Part shown: positions 8,522 through 16,641 of the stretch, piece by piece
Layout of the letters: each line of letters starts with the position of its first letter
Position numbering within the stretch: position 1 is the first letter of the stretch
Position numbers and translations under genes: made by a program
Source of the DNA: Streptococcus suis
GTDB taxonomy: Bacteria > Bacillota > Bacilli > Lactobacillales > Streptococcaceae
Length of the DNA: 52,075 nucleotides
Assembly: GCF_002960425.1 (NCBI RefSeq)
Contig: NZ_POIZ01000066.1
Location: 1 to 52,075 of the forward strand
Reading direction: 5' to 3'
The notes under the pieces: model-generated
Databases searched by the model: none
What the model saw: the letters and a program-made list of their open reading frames with translations, nothing else
Told to the model about the DNA's origin: nothing

Positions 8522-9667
8522 ATGAAACCAAAGATAATTATGCACACACAAATTAGCCTTGATGGCCGCATTAAAGGCTTTGATAATCCGGAAGTTTACT
8601 ACCAGGTTGCCGGGGGAATTCATTCGGATGCGGTGCTGTTTGGGTCCAATACTGTTTTTACTGCATTTGAAAAATATCCTGCTGAAACAGAGGCTGATTT
8701 TGAGAAAATCATAACAAGCCCGGAGGACCCCAGACCAATAGGAGTCATACCTGACAGCAGAGGTATCTTGAGAAGTCTTCATTGCTTAAGAAATCTTGGA
8801 TATCTGAAGGAAATTGTCATTCTGGTATCAACTGCCACTCCGAAGGAATATTTGAATTATTTGGAGGAAAGGCATTACCCATATATTGTGTCAGGAAATG
8901 ATCATGTGGACTATGAAAAAGCCTTTCAGATCCTGCATGAGCAATATGGGTGTAAATACATGCGGACAGACAGTGGCGGTGGATTAACCAACAAATTATT
9001 AGAAAACGGACTTATTGATGAAATCAGTCTTGTGATATCACCATGTTTTGTAGGTAATAAAGAAAAACAACTATTTGATCCAGTTGATCCAGTTTATCCA
9101 GTTGATCCAGTTGATCCAGTCGATCCAGTTGATCCAACAGAGCCAACGGAACCAACAGAGCCAACGGAACCAACAGAGCCAACGGAACCAACAGAGCCAA
9201 CGGAACCAACGGAACCAACAGAGCCAACGGAACCAACAGAGCCAACGGAACCAACAGAGCCAACGGAACCAACGGAACCAACGGAACCAACAGAGCCAAA
9301 GGAACCAACAGAGCCAACGGAACCAACGGAGCCAACGGAACCAAGCAAGCCGACAGAGCCAACAGAACCAAGTAAACCAGTAGACACAAACCCAATCGAA
9401 AACCCAGTTAATACAGATACAGGCGTTGTGATTGTTGCAGTTGAAGATAGTAAACCAATCATTCAATTAGCAGACGGAACAACAAAAAAAGTTGAAGCTA
9501 AAGAAATTGGCGCAGATGTTCAAAAAGACGGAACAGTAACGGTTAAAGGTTCAGACGGAAAAATGAAAGTTTTACCAAAAACAGGAGAAACAGAAAATAT
9601 TGCATTGTCTGTCCTAGGTTCATTAATGGTATTAGGATCAGCATTCATTTTTAAAAAGAGAATCTAA
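8522..9667 (+). CDS. Chimeric ORF: RibD/dihydrofolate-reductase-like domain fused to an LPXTG cell-wall anchor tail
   Basis: The start is ATG 8522 with AAGGAGG ten bases upstream. Residues 1 to about 185 are a RibD C-terminal (DHFR-like) reductase domain: MKPKIIMHTQISLDGRIKGF, ILFG/VLFGSNT-type strands, GGGLTNKLLENGLIDEISLVISP. At KEKQLF the protein switches abruptly to DPVDP and then many TEP repeats. It ends with VLPKTGE, a hydrophobic segment and FKKRI, a sortase signal like that of enterococcal PrgC-type surface proteins. There is no signal peptide, so the tail cannot be sorted. This is two unrelated gene pieces joined in frame, not a natural family. The reductase part lacks its usual last strands and may be inactive. 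Confidence 0.85.
   Translation: MKPKIIMHTQISLDGRIKGFDNPEVYYQVAGGIHSDAVLFGSNTVFTAFEKYPAETEADFEKIITSPEDPRPIGVIPDSRGILRSLHCLRNLGYLKEIVILVSTATPKEYLNYLEERHYPYIVSGNDHVDYEKAFQILHEQYGCKYMRTDSGGGLTNKLLENGLIDEISLVISPCFVGNKEKQLFDPVDPVYPVDPVDPVDPVDPTEPTEPTEPTEPTEPTEPTEPTEPTEPTEPTEPTEPTEPTEPTEPTEPTEPTEPKEPTEPTEPTEPTEPSKPTEPTEPSKPVDTNPIENPVNTDTGVVIVAVEDSKPIIQLADGTTKKVEAKEIGADVQKDGTVTVKGSDGKMKVLPKTGETENIALSVLGSLMVLGSAFIFKKRI
9077..9380 (+). repeat. In-frame Asp-Pro-Val and Thr-Glu-Pro tandem repeat tract
   Basis: Starts with GAT-CCA-GTT units (DPV), then an 18-base period CCAACAGAGCCAACGGAA that encodes Thr-Glu-Pro twice per unit, with slight variants near the 3' end (AAG and AGC codons). Such tracts change copy number easily. 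They also create long open frames in the other five frames, which are artefacts. Confidence 0.95.
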
Positions 9668-9671
9668 TTAA

Positions 9672-9709
9672 GGGGTCCCGAGCGCCTACGAGGAATTTGT
9701 ATCGATAAG
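9672..9709. repeat. Direct copy of the left arm of the 162-232 palindrome
   Basis: Carries GAGCGCCTACGAGGAATTTG and ends in TATCGATAAG, near-identical to 162-198. It lies directly after the LPXTG ORF stop and directly before the erm(B) upstream region. It marks the recombination junction that closes the resistance block on the right. Confidence 0.88.
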
Positions 9710-10087
9710 AAATAGATTTAAAAATTTCGCTGTTATTTTGTACATTTAACTTGACGGTGACATCTCTCTATTGTGAGTTATTAGTGGTACAGTTTTCAAC
9801 CGTTTTAATCATAAAAAAGTAGTGCATTTTTAAATTGGCACAAACAGGTAACGGTTATTGCAGGTGTATTTCTTATCTATGGGTTTAACATGGATTTTAT
9901 CATTAAAATCATGAGTATTGTCCGAGAGTGATTGGTCTTGCGTATGGTTAACCCTAAAGTTATGGAAATAAGACTTAGAAGCAAACTTAAGAGTGTGTTG
10001 ATAGTGCATTATCTTAAAATTTTGTATAATAGGAATTGAAGTTAAATTAGATGCTAAAAATTTGTAATTAAGAAGGAGGGATTCGTC
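9710..10087 (+). promoter_or_regulatory. erm(B) upstream control region, without erm(B)
   Basis: AT-rich DNA with no gene. It corresponds to the region that normally precedes erm(B): a -10 TATAAT at 10025-10030 with a TTGATA at 9998 (spacing longer than usual, so the true -35 is uncertain), and a strong AAGAAGGAGGG ribosome site before the leader peptide. No other feature seen. Confidence 0.7.
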
Positions 10088-10171
10088 ATGTTGGTATTCT
10101 AAATGCGTAATGTAGATAAAACATCTACTGTTTTGAAACAGACTAAAAACAGTGATTACGCAGATAAATAA
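10088..10171 (+). pseudogene. erm(B) leader peptide, interrupted by a stop at codon 5
   Basis: The 27-codon leader would read MLVF then MRNVDKTSTVLKQTKNSDYADK. Codon 5, normally CAA, is TAA here, so translation stops after four residues. In intact copies ribosome stalling on this leader induces erm(B). Here the leader is followed by about 80 bases and then zeta-toxin sequence, so there is no methyltransferase to regulate. Confidence 0.88.
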
Positions 10172-10250
10172 ATACGTTAGATTAATTCCTACCAGTGACT
10201 AATCTTATGACTTTTTAAACAGATAACTAAAATTACAAACAAATCGTTTA

Positions 10251-10388
10251 GCGGTTGAATCGCCAACCGCTTTTTTACTTGGTGGGCAACCAGGATCAGG
10301 TAAAACTAGTTTGCGATCGGCAATTTCCGAAGAGACACAAGGAAATGTTGTTATCATTGATAATGATACGTTCAAACAACAGCACCCT
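10251..10388 (+). pseudogene. Internal fragment of zeta toxin (epsilon-zeta system)
   Basis: Forty-six codons read [20 protein letters not shown] and on to NDTFKQQHP, the Walker A region of the zeta UDP-sugar kinase toxin of pSM19035-like plasmids. Both ends of the gene are missing, and no epsilon antitoxin gene is near. It cannot make an active toxin. It shows that plasmid DNA of the erm(B)/omega-epsilon-zeta type contributed to the island. Confidence 0.85.
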
Positions 10389-10539
10389 AGAAGCACGTTC
10401 GCCAATGTCAACAAGAGAAATAACTTTAACAGTTGACTTTATAGAAAAAAAGTATCAGGTGATATTATCGCTTTTGGTGATTGGTACGATTTGGATATAG
10501 AATCAGTAAATGAAATATTAAAGCAATTAAAAAAACGCA
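10389..10539. other. Junction DNA of unclear origin between zeta and recombinase fragments
   Basis: About 150 bases between two known gene scraps. One frame reads SGDIIAFGDWYDLDIESVNE and then KQLKKR, which looks like real protein sequence but I cannot name the family. No start, no complete gene. Confidence 0.4.
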
Positions 10540-10881
10540 CTCATAGACAAGATACTTGTTTCGGAACGTGAGAAACTTGCGGACGGGACAGTAAGGCAGG
10601 AAATCAAGATTTACTATAAATTCATCGGCTTTGTCGGTGAATTACATATCACACCCACAAAGCGGTGGACGGCGTTAAAGCCTAAAAATTGTACGGTGTG
10701 CGGTGTTGAATACGTCCCCAGCTCTGGAATATCAAAGTATTGTCCCGCTTGTGCTAAGAGGATACAGAGGGAGAAATCAAACGAGAGCAAACGCAGGAGT
10801 AGGGAGAGGAACCGAAGGGCATGTATTGAACTGTCCGCAAAAAATGACCGACTGATATTGTCCAGCGAAATGGACGACTGA
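10540..10881 (+). pseudogene. C-terminal fragment of a large serine recombinase (DUF4368-type)
   Basis: The frame LIDKILVSEREKLADGTVRQ to RLILSSEMDD is the tail of a TnpX-like serine recombinase. It includes a two-CxxC zinc-binding segment (CTVCGVEYVP, YCPACAKRI) and an Arg-rich stretch. The N-terminal catalytic resolvase domain is absent. The TGA stop overlaps the first SNF2 codons at the junction, so this end is probably the original attachment end of the element that entered snf2. Confidence 0.8.
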
Positions 10882-11807
10882 TTCGACAAGGGAATATGCA
10901 CCAGGAGGTGGATATTTATCACTATATCACTAAAGGGAGCTTTGACAATTACCTCTGGCAGACACAGGAGAATAAGCTCAAATATATCACTCAGATTATG
11001 ACCTCAAAAGACCCTGTGCGGTCGGCAGAAGACATTGATGAACAAACCATGACAGCTTCTGACTTTAAGGCTTTAGCCACTGGAAACCCCTATCTCAAAC
11101 TCAAAATGGAATTGGAAAATGAACTGACAGTTTTAGAAAATCAAAAACGAGCTTTTAATCGCTCAAAAGATGAATACCGCCACACAGTTTCCTATTGCGA
11201 GAAGCACATCCCTACTATGGAAAAACGGTTGAGTCAATACGATAAAGATATTGCCCAATCTTTGGCAACAAAGGCGCAAGATTTTGTCATGCGATTTGAC
11301 AATCAAGCAATGGATAATCGTGCTGAAGCTGGGGACTATCTGCGAAAACTCATTACCTATAACCGCTCAGAAACTAAGGAAGTTCGGACTCTGGCCAACT
11401 TTAGAGGATTTGATTTGAAAATGACTACACGAGGTGCTAGTGAGCCCATGCCAGAGACTGTCTCTTTAATGATTGTAGGAGATAACCAGTATACTGTCGC
11501 CCTTGATTTGAAATCAGACGTGGGAACCATTCAACGGATTAGCAATGCCATTGACCATATTATAGATGACCAAGAAAAGACGCACGAGCTGGTAAAGGAT
11601 TTAAAAGATAAGCTACGAGTAGCCAAAGTAGAAGTTGAAAAAGCCTTTCCAAAGGAAGAGGACTATCAGCTTGTAAAGGCTAAGTATGATGTTTTAGCTC
11701 CCTTGGTTGAAAAAGAAGCAGAGATTGAGGAGATAGATGCAGCTTTGGCCAAGTTTAGTGAAGATACAACACCCCAAAAGAAGCAACAAATAGCACTTGA
11801 GATATAA
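10875..11807 (+). pseudogene. C-terminal part of the ICE SNF2-family helicase/methylase gene
   Basis: The frame begins RLIRQGN, which is the end of helicase motif VI, and continues as the conserved tail MHQEVDIYHYITKGSFDNYL to KKQQIALEI. In ICESa2603-like elements SNF2 is a protein of more than 2,000 residues; here about 310 remain and the 5' part is separated by the resistance island. An ATG at 10896 could start a 303-residue product, with AAGGG as a weak ribosome site. The predicted role of the intact protein is DNA handling or defence, not established. The tail is coiled-coil rich. Confidence 0.85.
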
Positions 11808-11877
11808 GAAAAAAGGCTGACAAATAATTTTGAACGCGGTAAAATGAAGTTAAGAAATCACATAAGGAGAATAGATC

Positions 11878-12177
11878 ATGGGCCAAACAGTAGAAGAAAT
11901 GCGTTATCAACTAGAAGAATGGTTGTCACAAGGCTTTACGAGTTCAGAAGATAGGGCAAACTACCAAACTTTAAAGGAACAGTATGAAGATGAGACCTTT
12001 GATTACAGTTTTTCAAGGCGTGAAATTACTGGACAGCTGGAAATCATCATCACAAGTCGTGAGAATGATTTTCCAAGCTTAGATAAGGTGACGAAGGCAG
12101 AATACCTTGATTTGGTTGCCCAACTTGATGATTTAGACAAGAGACAGGCTGACTATTATCGCAAGCAATTAGCCTAG
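11878..12177 (+). CDS. Conserved small ICE protein, function unknown
   Basis: A 99-residue acidic, mostly helical protein (MGQTVEEMRYQLEEWLSQGF) with a good AAGGAG ribosome site before ATG 11878. It usually lies just after snf2 in ICESa2603-like elements. No catalytic motif, signal peptide or membrane segment is visible. The next gene starts 13 bases downstream, so they form an operon. Confidence 0.75.
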   Translation: MGQTVEEMRYQLEEWLSQGFTSSEDRANYQTLKEQYEDETFDYSFSRREITGQLEIIITSRENDFPSLDKVTKAEYLDLVAQLDDLDKRQADYYRKQLA

Positions 12178-12190
12178 AAAGAGGTGTAAG

Positions 12191-12481
12191 ATGTTGGAGC
12201 AAATTCTACAAAGCCTTTTGATTATCGCAGCAATAGGACTGATGTTGTTTGTCCTTTATCGGATTGTGAAAGTTTCAGGTGCTTTATTTCTTATCGGACT
12301 CATCAGTGGATTAGTCTTTATTGAAATATATGGAATTTACCTATTCTTCACAGAAAGACACCTATATTCAGAAGATTTAGCAGCTAATGGCATATGGAGT
12401 TTCACTGGATTTTATATTGCATTGAATTTATTTCTTGCTATTAGCTTAAGTATGAGGTGGTGGAGAAATAGAATCGTTTAA
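12191..12481 (+). CDS. Small ICE membrane protein, function unknown
   Basis: A 96-residue protein with three hydrophobic stretches: LLIIAAIGLMLFVLYRIV, GALFLIGLISGLVFIEIYG and FTGFYIALNLFLAISLSM. It ends in a positively charged RWWRNRIV. GAGGTG lies before ATG 12191. It is likely an integral membrane protein encoded with its neighbours in the conjugation region; there is no enzymatic motif. Confidence 0.75.
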   Translation: MLEQILQSLLIIAAIGLMLFVLYRIVKVSGALFLIGLISGLVFIEIYGIYLFFTERHLYSEDLAANGIWSFTGFYIALNLFLAISLSMRWWRNRIV

Positions 12482-12575
12482 CATGGGGATTACCTACTGG
12501 TAGTCCTTTTTCTTGTGATAAAATCTCCAAGCTAATCTTGATATGATGAAGCTATCACTAATAGAGGAGTAAGCC

Positions 12576-13214
12576 ATGTTAAATAAAGTGAAAGCTCGAT
12601 TTCTGATTGGATTAGGAGGTTTAATCGCAGTCAGTTTTATGGTCATGATTGGCTACACGATTGGCTCACAAACCATTTCAAAGCAAACAGAGAACCAAAT
12701 ACGAGCAGAAGCCAATAAACTTGTGTCAAAGAAAAAGCAGGAGGAAAGAGCGACAGTCCTATCAGATGAGCTTGTCAATGAATTTCTCACTCAATATTTC
12801 ACCAAGGTCCAGCTGGGTGAAAATAACGCTCGTATCAAACCCTACATGACGGACTCGGCATTTTCAGAAGAGGAAGCAAATCAGAATAAAGCGATCAATC
12901 AAGTTTATAAAGACTATATGCTTGACTACCGATTTGAATCAGCCAGTATCTATGTCAATACAGAAAGTAATGTTGCACTTGCGGAAGTTACCTATCAAGT
13001 GACCTATGTATCTGATTTGAGTGAGCAACAACAGCGAACCTCTCAAACAGAAACCAAGACGGTTATGTTATCCTACTCCAAAGTTTCCGACAAGCTCCTG
13101 GTTAATCAGTTGACCATTTGGAATGGAAAACTAGAGGACATGAAAGAAGCCACAGATGGTGCAAATTCCAGCATACCAACGATCCAAGGAACTACGACAA
13201 GCGAGAACAACTAG
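12576..13214 (+). CDS. VirB8/TcpC-like conjugation protein (putative)
   Basis: A 212-residue protein with a short cytoplasmic start, one membrane segment at about residues 9-30 (IGLGGLIAVSFMVMIGYTIG), a helical linker and an outside domain of about 130 residues. Topology and length fit the VirB8/TcpC group (NTF2-like domain) of Gram-positive type IV secretion, which nucleates the channel. The match is by topology rather than a clear signature. A Ser/Thr-rich tail ends the protein. It has its own ribosome site (AGAGGAG), and the upstream gap of 94 bases includes a possible promoter. Confidence 0.55.
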   Translation: MLNKVKARFLIGLGGLIAVSFMVMIGYTIGSQTISKQTENQIRAEANKLVSKKKQEERATVLSDELVNEFLTQYFTKVQLGENNARIKPYMTDSAFSEEEANQNKAINQVYKDYMLDYRFESASIYVNTESNVALAEVTYQVTYVSDLSEQQQRTSQTETKTVMLSYSKVSDKLLVNQLTIWNGKLEDMKEATDGANSSIPTIQGTTTSENN

Positions 13215-13253
13215 CAGGAGACAGTCTTCTGCTTTTTTTGATAGGGAGACAAA

Positions 13254-14330
13254 ATGACACGAATTAAAGCAGTAAAACAAAAGGCCATTTTAGATGTGGC
13301 TGAAAGTCTGGGTTATTCCTTCAGACGTTTATCAGGACACATTTATGAACACCCAGACCATGATTCCTTTCGGATTTTTGCCGATACCAATACTTTCAAA
13401 TGGTTTTCAAGAGATATACAAGGGGATGTAATTGACTTTGTTCAATTAGTAGCAGGCGTTACTTTCAAAGAGGCTGTATCTTATCTTGAAACTGGAGATT
13501 TTGAACAAGCTAAGTTGATAGAAGAAACTTATCAACCATTTCAATACTATTTGCATGAAGAACCCTTTCAGCAAGCACGTACTTACTTGCAAGTCGTCCG
13601 TGGCCTAAGTGATCAGACTATTAATACCTTTGGCAGACAAGGATTGCTTGCTCACGCTACTTATCAATCGGAGCCCGTATTAGTGTTAAAAAGCTATGAC
13701 CACAACGGGACCTTACAGGCCGCAAGCCTTCAAGGTCTCGTCAAAAATGAAGAAAAACACGATCGAGGTTATCTCAAAAAAATCATGAAAGGATCTCATG
13801 GCTATGTCGGTATTAGTTTCGATATTGGGAATCCCAAGCGACTCATTTTTTATGAATCAGTTATCGATATGATGAGTTATTATCAACTTCACCAAAAGCA
13901 GATATCAGATGTTCGCCTGGTGTCAATGGAAGGATTAAAACTTTCAGTGATTGCTTATCAGACCTTGCGTCTAGCAACAGAGGAACAGGGGAAATTGGCC
14001 TTTCTAGATACAGTAAAACCAAGTAGACTTAGCCATTATCTTCAGGCAATACAAGAGACGACAACCTTTTTTCAAACTCATTCAAACGTCATAACAATGG
14101 CTGTTGATAACGATGATGCAGGAAGAGAATTTTGTCAGAAACTGTCAGATAAAGGACTTCCGATTTCTCAAGATTTACCACCATTGCAAAGACTTGAAAC
14201 AAAGTCAGATTGGAATGATATTGTGAAACAGCAGAGTGAACTATCCTTAAGTGATTATTTCCAAACAGCCCAAGCACAAGTCAATAAGTATCATCCTCCA
14301 CCTAAATGGGGGCATGCTTTAGAATTGTGA
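13254..14330 (+). CDS. DUF3991 and TOPRIM domain protein (LtrC/primase-like)
   Basis: A 358-residue protein. The N-terminus has a CHC2-like DUF3991 fold without cysteines (DSFRIFADTNTFKWFSRDIQGD). The C-terminal half is a TOPRIM domain with the conserved Glu in LIFYESVIDMMSYY and the acidic pair in AVDNDDAGREF. Such proteins accompany relaxases in ICEs and are thought to act in DNA processing or lagging-strand priming after transfer. The start at 13254 follows GATAGGGAG. Position upstream of the mobilization genes fits this. Confidence 0.82.
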   Translation: MTRIKAVKQKAILDVAESLGYSFRRLSGHIYEHPDHDSFRIFADTNTFKWFSRDIQGDVIDFVQLVAGVTFKEAVSYLETGDFEQAKLIEETYQPFQYYLHEEPFQQARTYLQVVRGLSDQTINTFGRQGLLAHATYQSEPVLVLKSYDHNGTLQAASLQGLVKNEEKHDRGYLKKIMKGSHGYVGISFDIGNPKRLIFYESVIDMMSYYQLHQKQISDVRLVSMEGLKLSVIAYQTLRLATEEQGKLAFLDTVKPSRLSHYLQAIQETTTFFQTHSNVITMAVDNDDAGREFCQKLSDKGLPISQDLPPLQRLETKSDWNDIVKQQSELSLSDYFQTAQAQVNKYHPPPKWGHALEL

Positions 14331-14383
14331 TAACAAAATCAAGTCCGCTATCATAATCTAGAATGTGACAAGGAGGACACCTT

Positions 14384-14611
14384 ATGAGTGTGATTGAACG
14401 TCTGGCTGAAAAAGTAGCTAGACAAGAAGAAAAAGTCTCACGTGAGACGGAGAAATTGGAAAACTATCGAGACCAACTACAAACAGCTATGTACAGTACC
14501 TTTATCAAACGGCAACAATCTAGTCAGTTGTCATTTCATGAAGCACTAGAGCAAGCCTTTGGTAAAGAAACCGCACTACACCCAAATTACAGAAATGAGG
14601 ATATAGAATGA
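14384..14611 (+). CDS. Small coiled-coil ICE protein
   Basis: A 75-residue protein (MSVIERLAEKVARQEEKVSR) with a heptad-like charged helix over about residues 5-35. AAGGAGG precedes ATG 14384. It overlaps the next gene by four bases (ATGAG), which indicates coupling. No known function; probably a relaxosome or accessory transfer component by position only. Confidence 0.7.
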   Translation: MSVIERLAEKVARQEEKVSRETEKLENYRDQLQTAMYSTFIKRQQSSQLSFHEALEQAFGKETALHPNYRNEDIE

Positions 14612-14997
14612 GTAAAACATGGAATTTTGATCAGCCACTAGACGATGTGAGACCAACATCGTCCCATGAAGAACGAGCTAAAATCGCAGCACTCTTCCAT
14701 AGACAGGATGAAAAACCAATTGAAGAAGTAGATTATGTGGCCGCTTTTGAACAGCAACAAAAGGAGTCAGAATCTAAAGATAAGCAAACGCCTGAATCAA
14801 AAGTTAAACAAAGTCAGCCGAAGAAAGAAAATATCACAAGTGACTACAAACAGCACTTGGCAGATACCATTGCACAAAACAACAAGGATATTTCCGCCTG
14901 TCAGAAGCAAATTGAAGAACTTCATCAATTGATTGATGAAAAGAAAATCCAAAATAAAAAGTTGCAGGCTATTTCAGTAGCCATTGATGATTTATAA
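14608..14997 (+). CDS. Conserved ICE protein with charged coiled-coil C-terminus
   Basis: A 129-residue hydrophilic protein. The first 55 residues are mixed (FDQPLDDVRPTSSHEERAKI), then a Lys/Gln/Ser/Glu-rich low-complexity linker (about 50-75), then a helix NNKDISACQKQIEELHQLID that should form a coiled coil. It overlaps the preceding gene and ends before a terminator-like hairpin. Function unknown. Confidence 0.72.
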   Translation: MSKTWNFDQPLDDVRPTSSHEERAKIAALFHRQDEKPIEEVDYVAAFEQQQKESESKDKQTPESKVKQSQPKKENITSDYKQHLADTIAQNNKDISACQKQIEELHQLIDEKKIQNKKLQAISVAIDDL

Positions 14998-14999
14998 GT

Positions 15000-15027
15000 C
15001 AGGTAGTCCTATGCGGGCTACCTTTTT
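15000..15027 (+). terminator. Hairpin with T run after the coiled-coil gene
   Basis: AGGTAGTCC, TATGC, GGGCTACCT then TTTT. The stem has one G-T pair. It may only partly terminate, because the next gene begins 20 bases further on. Confidence 0.6.
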
Positions 15028-15046
15028 ACAATTGAAGGAGATGATA

Positions 15047-15343
15047 ATGAAATTTTTTCAAAAGAAAAAACAGAACCAGGATCAATTTAAACGACTGATT
15101 CATCGACTATCTGAGATGTCAGATATTGAACTAACCAAAGTATTACAACTCCTAGATGTGGTCTTTGATTCTAGTTTCAAGTCTAGTGAGAGAGTGGAAA
15201 TATCTAGGGACATTATAACCGATGAGGAACAAAGTCTTGATAAGTCAATTCAAGAAGCGAAAAATAAACTTAACACGGAACAATTCGAAAAAAATATTGA
15301 GAGATTTAGACAAGGTAGGCGAGAGAGCAATAATAACAAATAA
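15047..15343 (+). CDS. Small hypothetical ICE protein
   Basis: A 98-residue protein; ATG 15047 is chosen over the in-frame ATG 15041 because GAAGGAG ends six bases before it. It is highly charged (start MKFFQKKKQNQDQFKRLIHR, end GRRESNNNK), with an amphipathic central segment LTKVLQLLDVVFDSSF. No signal peptide. Function unknown. Confidence 0.65.
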   Translation: MKFFQKKKQNQDQFKRLIHRLSEMSDIELTKVLQLLDVVFDSSFKSSERVEISRDIITDEEQSLDKSIQEAKNKLNTEQFEKNIERFRQGRRESNNNK

Positions 15344-15344
15344 C

Positions 15345-15371
15345 AGACCAATTATTTTGGCCTGTTTTTTG
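15345..15371 (+). terminator. Terminator between the small ICE gene and abi
   Basis: ACAGACC, AATTATTTT, GGCCTGTTTTTT: a short stem with a strong T run right after the 15343 stop. The abi gene therefore has its own transcript. Confidence 0.7.
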
Positions 15372-15413
15372 AAATATGTGTTATAGTTGAATCAAACGAA
15401 GTAAAAATATTTC

Positions 15414-15442
15414 TTGCTTAGTAGGAGGTGTTGTGGTATAAT
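15414..15442 (+). promoter_or_regulatory. Promoter of the abi gene
   Basis: TTGCTT at 15414-15419 and TATAAT at 15437-15442, 17 bases apart, with a TG two bases before the -10 (extended -10). About 75 bases of leader follow before the chosen start. Confidence 0.75.
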
Positions 15443-15520
15443 TTAGTTAGATTAGAAGTCATCGAAGGTACAGCAATGTATAACTAGGTGGCCTTTTTTC
15501 ATATTGCGGAGAGATATTTT

Positions 15521-16588
15521 ATGCCTAATAATGTATTTGAATTAATAAATTTTAAGGACTATTTGCCGTTAGATTTAGATATTACTGATAAAACTAGGTT
15601 GGTTTATAGACCAGTATTAGCACCAACTCAATTAAAATGTTCTCTTGAGCCGGCTTTAACTGAAGAACAGTTATATGCCCATATGAAAGAAAACTCTAAC
15701 TGGTCTTTCAAATACAATGGGAATGATGATTTTTATAAACAGGATTGTATTGACTTTTTAAGAGATATAGACTTCCAATCATTCTCTCAATATGGGAAGT
15801 TGGTGGACAGAAAATACAAAGAAGCAAAAAGAGTTTACTTATTTGATAGCTACTTTAGAAATTTTCTTCAAGAGATATTGGAGCGTATCGAAGTTTTTTT
15901 GAAGAAGAGTACAGCTGATGCTCTGACGATTGGATACAATAAAACTTCTTATATTTTTGAAGATGATGCTCTCTATTATTCAGAACAATCTAAATACCGA
16001 AAAGAAAATCTTAAGAGGCAGGATATTGTTTTGAAAACAAAATATCATTTGTCACGATTGATTTTGGAAAAACAAGATGATGCCACAATCAAGAATCAGA
16101 TTAACCAATATGGGGTCGTGTTACCTTGGACCGTTTTTCGTTTAATGACATTTGGAAATATAGCGTCCTTCCTCGTTGCCCTACAACCAGAATATCGAAA
16201 TAAGGTTGCTGCCTATATTAGTCTTCCCTTGGACAAGGATGATAACATTCCAGCTAAAATCTTATTGTCTTGGTGTAACGCTCTTCGTTATCTTAGGAAT
16301 ATTTGCTCACACAATGGCAGATTATATGGTCGCTTACACCATACACTGCCAGTTTTTCATCATTCTGACAGAGAGTTGCTAGTGACAGACTCAGAGAATG
16401 ATAGCAAGACACTATTTATCTATTTTATAGCAATGAGACATCTTATCTTGTCAATGTCCATAGAAACTAAGAATTTTTGGAATAAAAAATTACAAAAGCT
16501 TCTGGAAGAAAGTAATCAAGAACAAGTGGATTTGAGACACTATGGTTTTCCAAAAAATTGGATGGATTTATTGGCGATAAAGATATGA
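15521..16588 (+). CDS. Abi_2 (AbiD/F-like) abortive infection protein
   Basis: Start ATG 15521, with GGAGA eight bases upstream, gives 355 residues; an in-frame GTG at 15488 is less likely. The protein looks like the Abi_2/AbiD-AbiF family. The motif RNICSHNGRLY (about residue 265-275) is the R-N-x3-H-N HEPN signature expected of an RNase-type toxin, and a helical N-terminal half carries the family YLFDSYFRNFLQEILERIE stretch. Such proteins abort phage infection, by family knowledge. It has its own promoter inside the ICE, as a cargo defence gene would. Antiphage action here is untested. Confidence 0.8.
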   Translation: MPNNVFELINFKDYLPLDLDITDKTRLVYRPVLAPTQLKCSLEPALTEEQLYAHMKENSNWSFKYNGNDDFYKQDCIDFLRDIDFQSFSQYGKLVDRKYKEAKRVYLFDSYFRNFLQEILERIEVFLKKSTADALTIGYNKTSYIFEDDALYYSEQSKYRKENLKRQDIVLKTKYHLSRLILEKQDDATIKNQINQYGVVLPWTVFRLMTFGNIASFLVALQPEYRNKVAAYISLPLDKDDNIPAKILLSWCNALRYLRNICSHNGRLYGRLHHTLPVFHHSDRELLVTDSENDSKTLFIYFIAMRHLILSMSIETKNFWNKKLQKLLEESNQEQVDLRHYGFPKNWMDLLAIKI

Positions 16589-16641
16589 TAAGTGCTTAGA
16601 TGGACACGGACTAAAAAATAGATTAGAACGGAGGTAAAGTA

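Noticed and set aside
9024..9466. Long open frames on both strands across the TEP repeat tract (Leu-Val-Pro, Trp-Phe-Arg, Gly-Ser-Val and Gln-Ser-Gln repeats)
   Set aside because: They are by-products of a tandem repeat without stops in any frame; the frame that continues into LPKTGE and the hydrophobic tail is the coding one.
9710..10087. Possible second complete erm(B) behind its leader
   Set aside because: The sequence after the leader changes to zeta-toxin codons at 10251; no methyltransferase motif is present.
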